The notes below the pieces were generated by a model. That model made no database searches, was not told the DNA's origin, and was given only the letters and a program-made list of their open reading frames with translations. The translations under genes and the position numbers were made by a program. Positions 1 to 6,047 of a stretch of DNA of 14,975 bases are shown here, piece by piece (the stretch's first letter is position 1; each line of letters starts with the position of its first letter). Source of the stretch: an uncultured Flavobacteriales bacterium (GTDB taxonomy: Bacteria > Bacteroidota > Bacteroidia > CAIKAF01); NCBI GenBank assembly GCA_937925455.1, contig CALEWF010000173.1:1-14975 (forward strand). The letters are read 5' to 3'.

Positions 1-80
1 ATGACGCCAAGATTATCGAGGTAGCAGGTGAATCTACCCCCTATAAAACAATTCTAATGATAATTTGGGGATTAAATCAT

Positions 81-162
81 AGCACACGGATACACAATGA
101 TGCAACAGATGAACACAGATATCATCCGTGCCAATCCGCCCAATCCGTGTCATCCGTGTGCT
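81..162. repeat. Imperfect inverted repeat of the 'atccgtgtgct' type
   Basis: The 11 bases at 81-91 (agcacacggat) are the exact reverse complement of 152-162. Between them are further ATCCGTG and CAGAT-type words (122-151), so the segment is built from short repeated words and reads as no sensible protein on either strand. It sits just before the first copy of the larger dispersed repeat and probably belongs to the same class of non-coding intergenic repeats. A fragment at 51-70 resembles the tail of that larger repeat (403-426 and 1576-1599). Confidence 0.55.
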
Positions 163-180
163 ACAAGACAAACAGCATAC

Positions 181-426
181 AAAGAAAGAGATATGAAAAA
201 ATTCATGAAACTTTGTGCTCTTTGTGGTAAAAAGCACTAAACCTGAATAGTAAACAATTTTTTTTACCACAAAGAACACAGAGATACACGGAGCACACAA
301 AGAAAATGAAAGTAAAACACCCCCTGTATTCCTCTGTTTTCTCTGTGGTTATTTATCTAACAGTGGCTACGTAGCTTTTTGTTTTTCTCGATGCCTACGG
401 AAAATTTGTAATGAATAATTTGGGAT
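181..426. repeat. Dispersed intergenic repeat, copy A
   Basis: This segment aligns along its length with 1348-1599. Shared landmarks in the same order are aaagaaagag/taagaaagag, CTTTGTG.TCTTTGTGGT (211-228), an AATAGTAAACAATTTTTT linker (245-262), ACCACAAAGAACACAGAGAT (267-286), a third CTCTGT...TCTGTGGTTAT word (332-352), TAACAGTGGCT (358-368), and a tail AATTTSTAAT..ATAATTTGG (403-423). The first and second words are inverted with respect to each other, so 211-233 and 261-283 can form a stem of more than 20 bp. No transposase or plausible protein is encoded. Confidence 0.75.
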
Positions 427-610
427 AATTCGTAATTACCCTGTATTCATCTCAAATGGCAACACACCTCTATCATTTAAATTTAAAACTCTTATGACAA
501 AGTTGATTTAAAAGAAAATACTATGATACTAAAAAAGAATGAGAACTAACTAAACGATGGAGTAATTTTAAATGTGAAAAACTGCAATACAAAACCAGCA
601 TTAAGATAAG
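427..610. other. Gene-free AT-rich spacer
   Basis: About 180 bases between repeat copy A and the tmRNA terminator. I see no open frame of credible length, no RNA gene and no clear promoter box; the sequence is simply AT-rich. Confidence 0.5.
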
Positions 611-650
611 AAGTAAAAAAATTTCACTTCTGAAATTTCAGAAGTGAAAT
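611..650 (-). terminator. Rho-independent terminator of the tmRNA gene
   Basis: Bases 621-633 and 638-650 form a perfect 13-bp stem with a 4-base loop. Read on the minus strand the stem is followed by TTTTTTACTT (611-620). This is the correct position and orientation to end the tmRNA, whose encoded 3' end is at 667. The plus strand has no T-run after the hairpin, so it acts in one direction. Confidence 0.85.
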
Positions 651-666
651 GATAAAAAAGAAAAAG

Positions 667-1031
667 TGGAGCTGGTGGGAGTCGAACCCACGTCCAAACA
701 TGGAATAAACGGGCTTTCTACATGCTTAGTGGTTCTATGGTTTTCGAGGCATGATAAGGAGAACCACGTCCAATCATACCCTTAGTTCCTTAATCTTAGG
801 CAGTAACCGGAACATTTACTGCCGCAACCTGAATTGCTGATGCTTTTATCTCATCCCTCAGGCAAGGACGAGTAAAAGCAGCTCACTGCGTAATCGCTTG
901 ATTAGGCAGCCAGAGCGTAGTTGTAAGTGTTGCCACTTAAAGGTTTGAAGATTGAGATTAACGAGGTAATTCATCAACCCTCGGCATGCTTACCTGCTTA
1001 CCGCTCATGCTGTCGAAACCTGGACAGCCCC
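667..1031 (-). tRNA. ssrA: Transfer-messenger RNA (tmRNA, SsrA)
   Basis: This is a one-piece tmRNA of about 365 nt, which rescues stalled ribosomes together with SmpB. Read on the minus strand it starts GGGGCTGTCCAGGTTTCGAC and ends with a T arm (GTGGG-TTCGACT-CCCAC) followed by CAGCTCCA. The 5' GGGGCTG and 3' CAGCTCC form the seven-pair acceptor stem with one G-U pair, and the next base (667) is the discriminator A. CCA is not encoded and must be added after transcription. The tag reading frame is at 905-934, read right to left. It encodes GNTYNYALAA and stops with TAA at 902-904; the ALAA end is the usual ClpXP/ClpAP-type degradation signal. A strong terminator follows at 611-650. A weak box, TAACTTCG (1115-1122), could be part of its promoter, but it is off consensus. 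Listed under tRNA for lack of a tmRNA type. Confidence 0.95.
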
Positions 1032-1331
1032 ATGATTATGAAAACAGGCTTTTATAGCCATGATTAAAAAATTTAATTCAAAGAACAACGCGACATTGTA
1101 CGTAAATAACGGTACGAAGTTACAAAAAGATGCGTTTTTTTTAAATTAATCCACATTATGCAATAATAAAGGGGTAAATGCAAAGCCATTGGTATTTGTG
1201 TTTTAACCATCATTCATACTATAAAACCACGTGGGTTCAAGCATTTGTTTTTGCTTTGAGGGCAATAAACGTCGTTGAATATGTTTTTTATTGGGTTTAT
1301 TTTTATGAATTCTCTATGTGGTGAAATATCA
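1032..1331. other. Gene-free spacer upstream of tmRNA
   Basis: About 300 bases with no credible open frame. The part nearest 1031 must hold the tmRNA promoter and the processed 5' leader. The rest is AT-rich and featureless until TGTGGT...ACCACA (1317-1338), a short hairpin made of the same words as the dispersed repeat that follows. Confidence 0.45.
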
Positions 1332-1599
1332 AACCACAAGGCACACTAAGAAAGAGTTATGACAAAAATCAGCAACACTTTGTGTTCTTTGTGGTGAAAC
1401 GCATTAAACCCGAATAGTAAACAATTTTTTTAACCACAAAGAACACAGAGATACCCGAAGAACACGAAGAAAATAAGAGTAAAACATACGGTATTGTTCT
1501 GTGCTATCTGTGGTTATAATTTTTCTTTAACAGTGGCTGCACTGACGCTTTGACTTACCACGGATGCCTCTGGATAATTTCTAATTCATAATTTGGAAT
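1332..1599. repeat. Dispersed intergenic repeat, copy B
   Basis: This is the second copy of the repeat at 181-426, in the same orientation. It contains the inverted word pair CTTTGTGTTCTTTGTGGT (1378-1395) and ACCACAAAGAACACAGAGAT (1433-1452), the AATAGTAAACAATTTTTT linker between them, TAACAGTGGCTGC (1528-1540) and the AATTTSTAAT..ATAATTTGG tail (1576-1596). An extra related word, AAACCACAAGGCACACTAAG, precedes it (1331-1350). Copy B ends about 50 bases before the GC-rich hairpin element at 1649. Confidence 0.75.
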
Positions 1600-1648
1600 G
1601 AATGAATCTGACTTTTTACTGAATTTCTCAGCCACATATTTTGGCAGC

Positions 1649-1777
1649 CGGATGGAAGCGGAAAGCCCGGAACCGGCAGGTATAGTGCAGCTTATGGGGA
1701 GGAGGCGGAACGGTAGTAAGCCACCGCACCCATTAGCTGCACTTGACCTGCCGGTGAGGACTTGAAGCGAACAGCCG
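1649..1777. repeat. GC-rich structured element, copy 1
   Basis: The element is bounded on the left by CGGATGGAAGCGGAAAGCCC (1649-1668, followed by G) and on the right by GAGGACTTGAAGCGAACAGC (1756-1775, followed by CG). Between them 1672-1698 pairs with 1729-1755: 27 positions with three mismatches. The apical part (1699-1728) can form a smaller GCGG/CCGC stem (1704-1707 with 1724-1727). The two end motifs resemble each other as direct repeats (GGA..(N)GAAGCGGAxAGCC). Copy 2 is at 6520-6647. Composition is far more GC-rich than the surroundings. The element lies between the divergent tmRNA and aroF genes and ends 61 bases before the aroF -7 box. It could be a structured RNA or a REP-like hairpin unit; the strand cannot be decided. 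Confidence 0.75.
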
Positions 1778-1838
1778 TGCATGCCCCCAAAAAATAAATT
1801 ATGCTGTTCAGGAATAATATTAACTTATGGATTTTCGG

Positions 1839-1846
1839 TACATTTG
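1839..1846 (+). promoter_or_regulatory. aroF promoter -7 box
   Basis: TACATTTG matches the Bacteroidota TAnnTTTG -7 consensus exactly. It lies 35 bases before the ATG at 1882, giving a leader of roughly 25-30 bases. A convincing -33 TTG is not visible. Its position is the main reason to reject the longer reading frame that opens at 1801. Confidence 0.6.
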
Positions 1847-1881
1847 TAGAACAGAGGGTTGCATACTGTTGTTATGTTATC

Positions 1882-2982
1882 ATGAAAAAATCGGAATTGC
1901 ATATTATACCGATTGAGCCATGGCGTCCTGATGCTGGACGACCGCTGGTGATGGCAGGTCCTTGCAGTGCTGAAACGGAGGAACAAGTGATGGAAGATGC
2001 ATATGCTATTGCAGAAACGGGGCGTGTACAGATATTTCGGGCAGGTATTTGGAAGCCCCGTACCCGGCCGAATACCTTTGAAGGAATTGGAATTAAAGCC
2101 CTACCCTGGCTAAACCGGGTGCAAAAAGAAACCGGACTAAAAACAGCCATTGAAGTGGCTAATGCCGAGCATGTGCAGTTGGCTCTGAAGTATAATATAG
2201 ATATGGTTTGGATAGGTGCCCGCACCACCGTCAATCCGTTTTCGGTGCAAGAAATTGCGGATGCGCTGGAAGGATGCGATATTCCGGTTTGGGTAAAAAA
2301 TCCGGTAAGTCCGGATTTGAATCTGTGGATCGGTGCACTGGAACGGGTAAATAAAGCAGGAATTACCAAATTGGGAGCTATACATCGGGGGTTTTCAAAT
2401 TATGAAACTACCCGTTTTAGAAATTCGCCTCGGTGGGAACTGCCGATACAATTGATGACGATATTTCCTGAACTTCCGGTAATATGCGATCCCAGCCACA
2501 TCAGCGGGAAACGCGACTGGGTGGGAGAAGTGGCGCAAAAAGCTATGAACTTGGGGATGCATGGGTTGATGATAGAAACGCATCCGAACCCAAACGAAGC
2601 ATGGAGTGATGCAGAACAACAAATTACACCCAACGAATTGCATGAATTGCTGGTATTATTACAATTGCCTGATCGTACCAGCTTTGACCCTGAATTTAAT
2701 AACCGATTGGCTCAGTTGCGACGTATCATTGACAGCATTGATGAAGAAATGGTACAAATATTAGCCAAGCGAATGCGGGTAGTAGAAAAAATTGGTGAGT
2801 ACAAAAAAGAAAATAATGTAACCATCTTTCAGTTAGAACGCTGGAACGAAATTATGCAAACAAGAACTGCACTGGGCGAAAACTTGCAACTAAACCCTGA
2901 ATTTATACAGCGGATATTGCAGGAAATTCATAAGGAATCAATACAAATTCAAACGGATATTTTAAATAGAACGGAAGTCTGA
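1882..2982 (+). CDS. aroF: Bifunctional DAHP synthase / chorismate mutase
   Basis: A 366-residue two-domain enzyme. Residues ~15-262 are a type I DAHP synthase of the KDO8P-synthase-like group, which condenses phosphoenolpyruvate and erythrose 4-phosphate in the first shikimate step. Visible family features are GPCS (26-29), KPR (58-60) and the expected metal ligands C28, H206 (DPSH), E232 and D243. Residues ~271-358 are an AroQ-type chorismate mutase (RRIIDSIDEEMVQILAKRM and the downstream LER at 318-320), which makes prephenate. The same domain order is established for Porphyromonas and Prevotella enzymes, where the mutase domain mediates feedback by prephenate. The frame is open back to 1801, but the start at 1882 is preferred: the first 27 residues of the long form look unlike the family and the TACATTTG promoter lies inside them. 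The gene is monocistronic and ends in a strong terminator. There is no leader peptide or attenuator in the short leader. Confidence 0.93.
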   Translation: MKKSELHIIPIEPWRPDAGRPLVMAGPCSAETEEQVMEDAYAIAETGRVQIFRAGIWKPRTRPNTFEGIGIKALPWLNRVQKETGLKTAIEVANAEHVQLALKYNIDMVWIGARTTVNPFSVQEIADALEGCDIPVWVKNPVSPDLNLWIGALERVNKAGITKLGAIHRGFSNYETTRFRNSPRWELPIQLMTIFPELPVICDPSHISGKRDWVGEVAQKAMNLGMHGLMIETHPNPNEAWSDAEQQITPNELHELLVLLQLPDRTSFDPEFNNRLAQLRRIIDSIDEEMVQILAKRMRVVEKIGEYKKENNVTIFQLERWNEIMQTRTALGENLQLNPEFIQRILQEIHKESIQIQTDILNRTEV

Positions 2983-2987
2983 AAGGC

Positions 2988-3014
2988 AAAAAAGCCCCAT
3001 AATGGGGCTTTTTT
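2988..3014. terminator. Bidirectional terminator between aroF and superoxide dismutase
   Basis: AAAAAAGCCCCA (2988-2999), a three-base loop and TGGGGCTTTTTT (3003-3014) form a perfect 12-bp stem. Because the stem has A-run and T-run ends it reads as an intrinsic terminator on both strands. It lies 6 bases after the aroF stop and 20 bases after the end of the convergent dismutase gene. Confidence 0.92.
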
Positions 3015-3033
3015 AGTGGTTTTGATTTAGATG

Positions 3034-3645
3034 TTATTTCTTCAAAGCCTGTTGATAATTATCGGCTACCTGGTCCCAATTCACCACGTTCCAGAAGTTA
3101 TTCACATAATCCGGTCGTTTGTTTTGGTATTTCAGATAGTAAGCATGTTCCCAAACATCTAATCCTAAAATGGGAGTTCCTTTTACATCGGCAAGGTCCA
3201 TCAGCGGACAATCTTGGTTGGGGGTAGATGTAATTACCAGTGTGCCGTCATGCACTACCAGCCAAGCCCAACCTGAACCAAAGCGACCTATTGCAGCTTT
3301 GTTGAATTCTTCTTTCATTTTATCTACTGTACCAAAAGCTTTTTCTATGGCCTTAAGCAATTCGCCAGAAGGACTTTGACCGTTGTTAACTTTTAACAAT
3401 TTCCAAAAAAAGGAGTGGTTCCAGTGTCCACCGCCGTTATTTCTCACTGCTACGGGATATTTAGATACCTGCGCCAAAATCTGTTCGATGGAAAGTTTAT
3501 CTGCTTCGGTATCTTTAATGGCTGCGTTCAAATTATTTACATACGCAGCATGATGCCTGTCATGGTGAATTTCCATGGTTAAGGCATCAATGTAAGGCTC
3601 TAATGCGTCAAAGGCATACGGTAATGCCGGTAATTCAAATGCCAT
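3034..3645 (-). CDS. Superoxide dismutase, Fe/Mn family (Mn-type signature)
   Basis: A 203-residue protein of full family length that converts superoxide to oxygen and hydrogen peroxide. The four metal ligands are present: H27, H77 (in HWNHSFFW), D163 and H167 (DVWEH). G72-G73 with the HWNH motif, and Q144 in NQDCP, fit the manganese type, where the active-site glutamine comes from the C-terminal domain. Fe types instead place a glutamine near residue 70. Related Bacteroidota enzymes can be cambialistic, so metal use in the cell is not settled and I leave sodA/sodB open. There is no signal peptide, so it is cytoplasmic. It is a single-gene unit with its own TATCTTTG promoter box (3689-3696) and shares a terminator with aroF. 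Confidence 0.95.
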   Translation of the reverse strand: MAFELPALPYAFDALEPYIDALTMEIHHDRHHAAYVNNLNAAIKDTEADKLSIEQILAQVSKYPVAVRNNGGGHWNHSFFWKLLKVNNGQSPSGELLKAIEKAFGTVDKMKEEFNKAAIGRFGSGWAWLVVHDGTLVITSTPNQDCPLMDLADVKGTPILGLDVWEHAYYLKYQNKRPDYVNNFWNVVNWDQVADNYQQALKK

Positions 3646-3688
3646 AGTGTATCATTTTTAAGTGGTTAACATTAAAATATTTGTAAGT

Positions 3689-3696
3689 CAAAGATA
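3689..3696 (-). promoter_or_regulatory. Superoxide dismutase promoter -7 box
   Basis: On the minus strand this reads TATCTTTG, an exact TAnnTTTG match, 43 bases ahead of the ATG at 3645. No clear TTG sits at the -33 position. A GTTCGAAC palindrome (3718-3725) lies just upstream and could be an operator or chance. Confidence 0.6.
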
Positions 3697-3756
3697 AACA
3701 AATAGAACCTTAAAAAAGTTCGAACGAAATTTAAATAAACCTAAATAAATTCTATC

Positions 3757-4368
3757 CTATAAAGAATAATAGGCTTTAATCCCAGCCAAAATAGTTTCAA
3801 TGGCAACAGCTGCCAGGATAAGCCCCATGATTTTACTAATCACAATAATTCCGGTATCGCCAATGAATTTTTGTACTTGATTGGCAAGCAATATTAAAAC
3901 CCATGTGACTCCCAATATTACCAACATGAGTATGGCAGTAATTAGTTGTTCGACAATGGTGTAACGATAATTATCAGTTAACAACACTATGACCGTAATG
4001 GCTCCGGGAGAAGCAATGGAGGGAATGGCAATTGGAAATACGGTAACATGCTTAAAGTCTTTAATCAAATTTTTTTCTTCTTCCGGCTTACCTTGACCAA
4101 AAATCATGGTAAGGGCAAACATAAATAATACAAAACCTCCCGAAATTTGAAAGGCCGGAAGCGATATACGCATATACTCCAGTAAAAACTTGCCGGCAAC
4201 CAGAAAAAAAATCAACACACCGGCTGCAATAAGTACTGCATTGAAGGCAATTTTCTTTTTTGTTGGGGAATTGAAATTTTTAGTGGCTTCCAAAAATACA
4301 GGAATAGTTCCAATGGGGTCTATCACGGCCCACAGGATGATAAGTGTTTTCAGAATTGCTTCCATCAT
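3757..4368 (-). CDS. MarC family integral membrane protein
   Basis: A 203-residue, very hydrophobic protein with about six membrane segments. Family-typical features are the N-terminal helix ending in DPIGTIPVF (residues ~17-25), GGFVLFMFALTMIFG (~77-91) and the PIAIPSIASPGAIT stretch (~112-125). MarC/YhgN/YchE proteins are inner-membrane proteins of unproven function; the old link to multiple antibiotic resistance was not upheld, so no substrate is claimed. The gene begins with two ATG codons in a row (4368 and 4365). It lies 64 bases after frr. No TAnnTTTG box is visible in that gap, so it may depend on read-through from frr past a weak hairpin. Confidence 0.9.
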   Translation of the reverse strand: MMEAILKTLIILWAVIDPIGTIPVFLEATKNFNSPTKKKIAFNAVLIAAGVLIFFLVAGKFLLEYMRISLPAFQISGGFVLFMFALTMIFGQGKPEEEKNLIKDFKHVTVFPIAIPSIASPGAITVIVLLTDNYRYTIVEQLITAILMLVILGVTWVLILLANQVQKFIGDTGIIVISKIMGLILAAVAIETILAGIKAYYSL

Positions 4369-4369
4369 T

Positions 4370-4408
4370 TTTTTAAAAGAAACCCTACATCAGTTACAGA
4401 TTGCAGGG
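4370..4408 (-). terminator. Possible weak terminator or attenuator after frr
   Basis: On the minus strand CCCTGCAATC pairs with GATGTAGGG (4383-4408; nine pairs including one G-U, with one bulged A), and is followed by TTTCTTTT (4375-4382). The hairpin ends right before the marC-family start codon. It could end most frr transcripts while letting some read through. Confidence 0.4.
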
Positions 4409-4432
4409 CTGAAAATATAAATATATTATCTA

Positions 4433-4990
4433 TTAAACCGTCATGATTTCTTTTTCCTTTTTCGCCACATGCTCATCCACCTTGGCAATATATTCGTTGG
4501 TAATATTTTGAATTTTTGCTTCGGCATCTTTGGCTATGTCTTCACTCAAGCCTTCTTTTTGCATTTTTTTAATTTGTTCCAAGGCATCACGCCGAGCATT
4601 TCTTATACCCACTTTGGTATCTTCGCCTTGTGCTTTGGCAATTTTCACCATGTCTCTTCGACGTTCTTCGGTAAGTGGTGGCACGGTAATACGAATGATG
4701 GAGCCGTCATTCTGCGGTGCCAATCCAAGATTAGAATTTATTATAGCCCGTTCGATATCCTGTAATTTATTTTTTTCCCAAGGTTGAATCACAATGGTTC
4801 GGGCATCGGGAGTATTGATATTGGCTATTTGATTCAGAGGAGTCATGGCCCCATAATATTCCACCATCACACTATCAAGCATGCTGGGTGTAGCTTTTCC
4901 AGTACGAATTTTAACCAATTCAGCTTCTAAGTGGTTTATGGCCTTATTCATCATCTCTTTGGCTGATGCTATCGTTGCTTCTACACTCAT
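4433..4990 (-). CDS. frr: Ribosome recycling factor
   Basis: A 185-residue protein, exactly the usual RRF length. With EF-G it splits post-termination ribosomes so that subunits and mRNA can be reused. Sequence hallmarks are the N-terminal helix ELVKIRTGKATPSMLD (~24-39), the beta domain with IQPWEKN (~68-74) and the RITVPPLTEERRRDMVK stretch (~99-115), followed by long C-terminal helices. In many bacteria frr follows pyrH; here the upstream neighbour is instead an unrelated small membrane protein. A TATTTTTG box at 5018-5025, overlapping the end of the intergenic gap, could give frr its own promoter. Confidence 0.97.
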   Translation of the reverse strand: MSVEATIASAKEMMNKAINHLEAELVKIRTGKATPSMLDSVMVEYYGAMTPLNQIANINTPDARTIVIQPWEKNKLQDIERAIINSNLGLAPQNDGSIIRITVPPLTEERRRDMVKIAKAQGEDTKVGIRNARRDALEQIKKMQKEGLSEDIAKDAEAKIQNITNEYIAKVDEHVAKKEKEIMTV

Positions 4991-5017
4991 AGTTAGATAT
5001 TTATGCGGATAAAACTA

Positions 5018-5025
5018 CAAAAATA
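5018..5025 (-). promoter_or_regulatory. Possible frr promoter -7 box
   Basis: On the minus strand this is TATTTTTG, matching TAnnTTTG, 28 bases before the frr ATG. No good -33 TTG is seen. AT-rich sequence makes chance matches likely, so this is tentative. Confidence 0.4.
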
Positions 5026-5217
5026 TTAGTTTTTACACGGTTCGTTGGGTTTAGCTCCACATAAACTACAAGCTTCTCCATTTTCGTTCAAATATGGACT
5101 TTGACTAGCACAGGTTCCAGCAAATTTACCATCTTTTTTAACCAGTAATTTTATAGCTAAGCCGGCAACCATGAAGCCCATGAGGGCTACTGATAATAAA
5201 ATGATTTTCCATTCCAT
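5026..5217 (-). CDS. Small Cys-rich single-pass membrane protein (NqrM-like layout)
   Basis: A 63-residue protein. Residues ~4-25 form one membrane helix, followed by KKDGKFAGTCAS and a short soluble tail with four cysteines at positions 36, 49, 52 and 61 (CAS, CSLC, PCKN). Similar tiny proteins are common in Bacteroidota, usually annotated only as membrane or secreted proteins. The layout, one N-terminal helix plus a four-Cys tail, resembles NqrM, the maturation factor that helps deliver iron to Na+-translocating NADH:quinone reductase. However, NqrM's GSCGGL-type motif is absent and no nqr genes are in the window, so that role is only a hypothesis. Its promoter (TAACTTTG, 5259-5266) lies back to back with that of mazG. 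Confidence 0.75.
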   Translation of the reverse strand: MEWKIILLSVALMGFMVAGLAIKLLVKKDGKFAGTCASQSPYLNENGEACSLCGAKPNEPCKN

Positions 5218-5246
5218 CGTTTTCTGTTGTTTGAGAGGTAAAACCT

Positions 5247-5254
5247 TACATTTG
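5247..5254 (+). promoter_or_regulatory. mazG promoter -7 box
   Basis: TACATTTG matches TAnnTTTG, with TTG at 5227-5229 as a possible -33 element (17-base spacing). Transcription would start only ~15 bases before the ATG at 5274, leaving a very short leader. Confidence 0.6.
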
Positions 5255-5258
5255 TTTG

Positions 5259-5266
5259 CAAAGTTA
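5259..5266 (-). promoter_or_regulatory. Promoter -7 box of the small membrane protein
   Basis: On the minus strand this is TAACTTTG, an exact TAnnTTTG match, 42 bases before the ATG at 5217. It lies only four bases from the opposed mazG -7 box, so the two promoters physically overlap. Confidence 0.6.
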
Positions 5267-5273
5267 GAAAAGT

Positions 5274-6035
5274 ATGATGGAAAAGAAACTGGCAGCCTTT
5301 GAAAGATTGTTAATCATTATGGATGAGCTGCGGGAAAAATGTCCCTGGGATCGCAAACAAACCATGGAAAGCCTTCGCTACTTAAGCATAGAAGAATTGT
5401 ATGAACTCTCTGATGCCATCTTGGATGGAAATTATACAGAAATAAAAAAAGAACTGGGCGACCTGATGTTACATTTAGTTTTTTATTCAAAAATAGCCTC
5501 AGAACAGGGGCATTTTGATGTAGCAGACGTACTGAACGGGGTATGCGATAAGCTCATTGAACGCCATCCACATATTTATGGGAATGTGCAGGTAACCGAT
5601 GAAGAAGAAGTTAAACGAAATTGGGAGACCATCAAACTAAAAGAAGGGAAAAAATCAGTGCTGGAAGGAGTGCCCAAAAGTTTACCGGCAATGGTCAAAG
5701 CACATCGCATACAGGAAAAAGCAAAAGGCGTTGGCTTTGAATGGAAAAATGCGGAAGATGTATGGCTAAAAGTAGAAGAAGAATTGCAGGAATTTAAAGC
5801 AGCTGCAACAGATAACCAAAAGAAAGAAGAAGAATTTGGAGATTTATTGTTTTCGCTGATTAACTATGCACGATTCTTAGGTATCAATCCGGAAGATGCA
5901 CTGGAGCGAACCAATAAAAAATTTATTCGACGATTTCAATACATGGAGGAAAAAGCCAATGAACAGCAACGAAGCCTGCAAAACATGACGCTGGAAGAAA
6001 TGGATGTACTATGGAACGAAGCAAAGAAAATTTAA
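5274..6035 (+). CDS. mazG: Nucleoside triphosphate pyrophosphohydrolase MazG
   Basis: A 253-residue cytoplasmic protein of the usual two-domain length. MazG cleaves (d)NTPs to (d)NMP and pyrophosphate and removes abnormal nucleotides. The N-terminal domain has CPWDRKQT (23-30) and the metal-binding EExxE...ExxD set (E40, E41, E44, E60, D63). The C-terminal domain has the second set in the VEEELQEF and EEEFGDLLF stretches (~175-200), which is the catalytic one in the E. coli enzyme. Two ATG codons in a row open the gene (5274, 5277). It starts right after its promoter and is followed after 12 bases by the broken membrane-protein gene, probably in one transcript. Confidence 0.95.
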   Translation: MMEKKLAAFERLLIIMDELREKCPWDRKQTMESLRYLSIEELYELSDAILDGNYTEIKKELGDLMLHLVFYSKIASEQGHFDVADVLNGVCDKLIERHPHIYGNVQVTDEEEVKRNWETIKLKEGKKSVLEGVPKSLPAMVKAHRIQEKAKGVGFEWKNAEDVWLKVEEELQEFKAAATDNQKKEEEFGDLLFSLINYARFLGINPEDALERTNKKFIRRFQYMEEKANEQQRSLQNMTLEEMDVLWNEAKKI

Positions 6036-6047
6036 TATTGCAAAAGA

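Noticed and set aside
34..300. 88-residue minus-strand frame
   Set aside because: It is composed of the intergenic repeat words (81-162, 211-300) and has no protein-like character.
181..1599. CRISPR array
   Set aside because: The repeated words alternate in orientation, vary in length and have no uniform spacers; no cas genes are present.
1649..1777. Integron attC site
   Set aside because: The ends are direct-repeat-like rather than inverted GTTRRRY/RYYYAAC core sites, and no integrase is present.
1555..1782. 75-residue minus-strand frame
   Set aside because: It lies across the GC-rich hairpin element; the inverted arms and conserved ends explain the sequence better than coding.
1801..1881. 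N-terminal extension of aroF starting at ATG 1801
   Set aside because: The 27 extra residues do not look like the family N-terminus and contain the exact TACATTTG promoter box; ATG 1882 gives a family-like start.
1853..1881. Attenuator or leader peptide controlling aroF
   Set aside because: The leader after the promoter box is under 30 bases and has no hairpin or aromatic-rich short frame.
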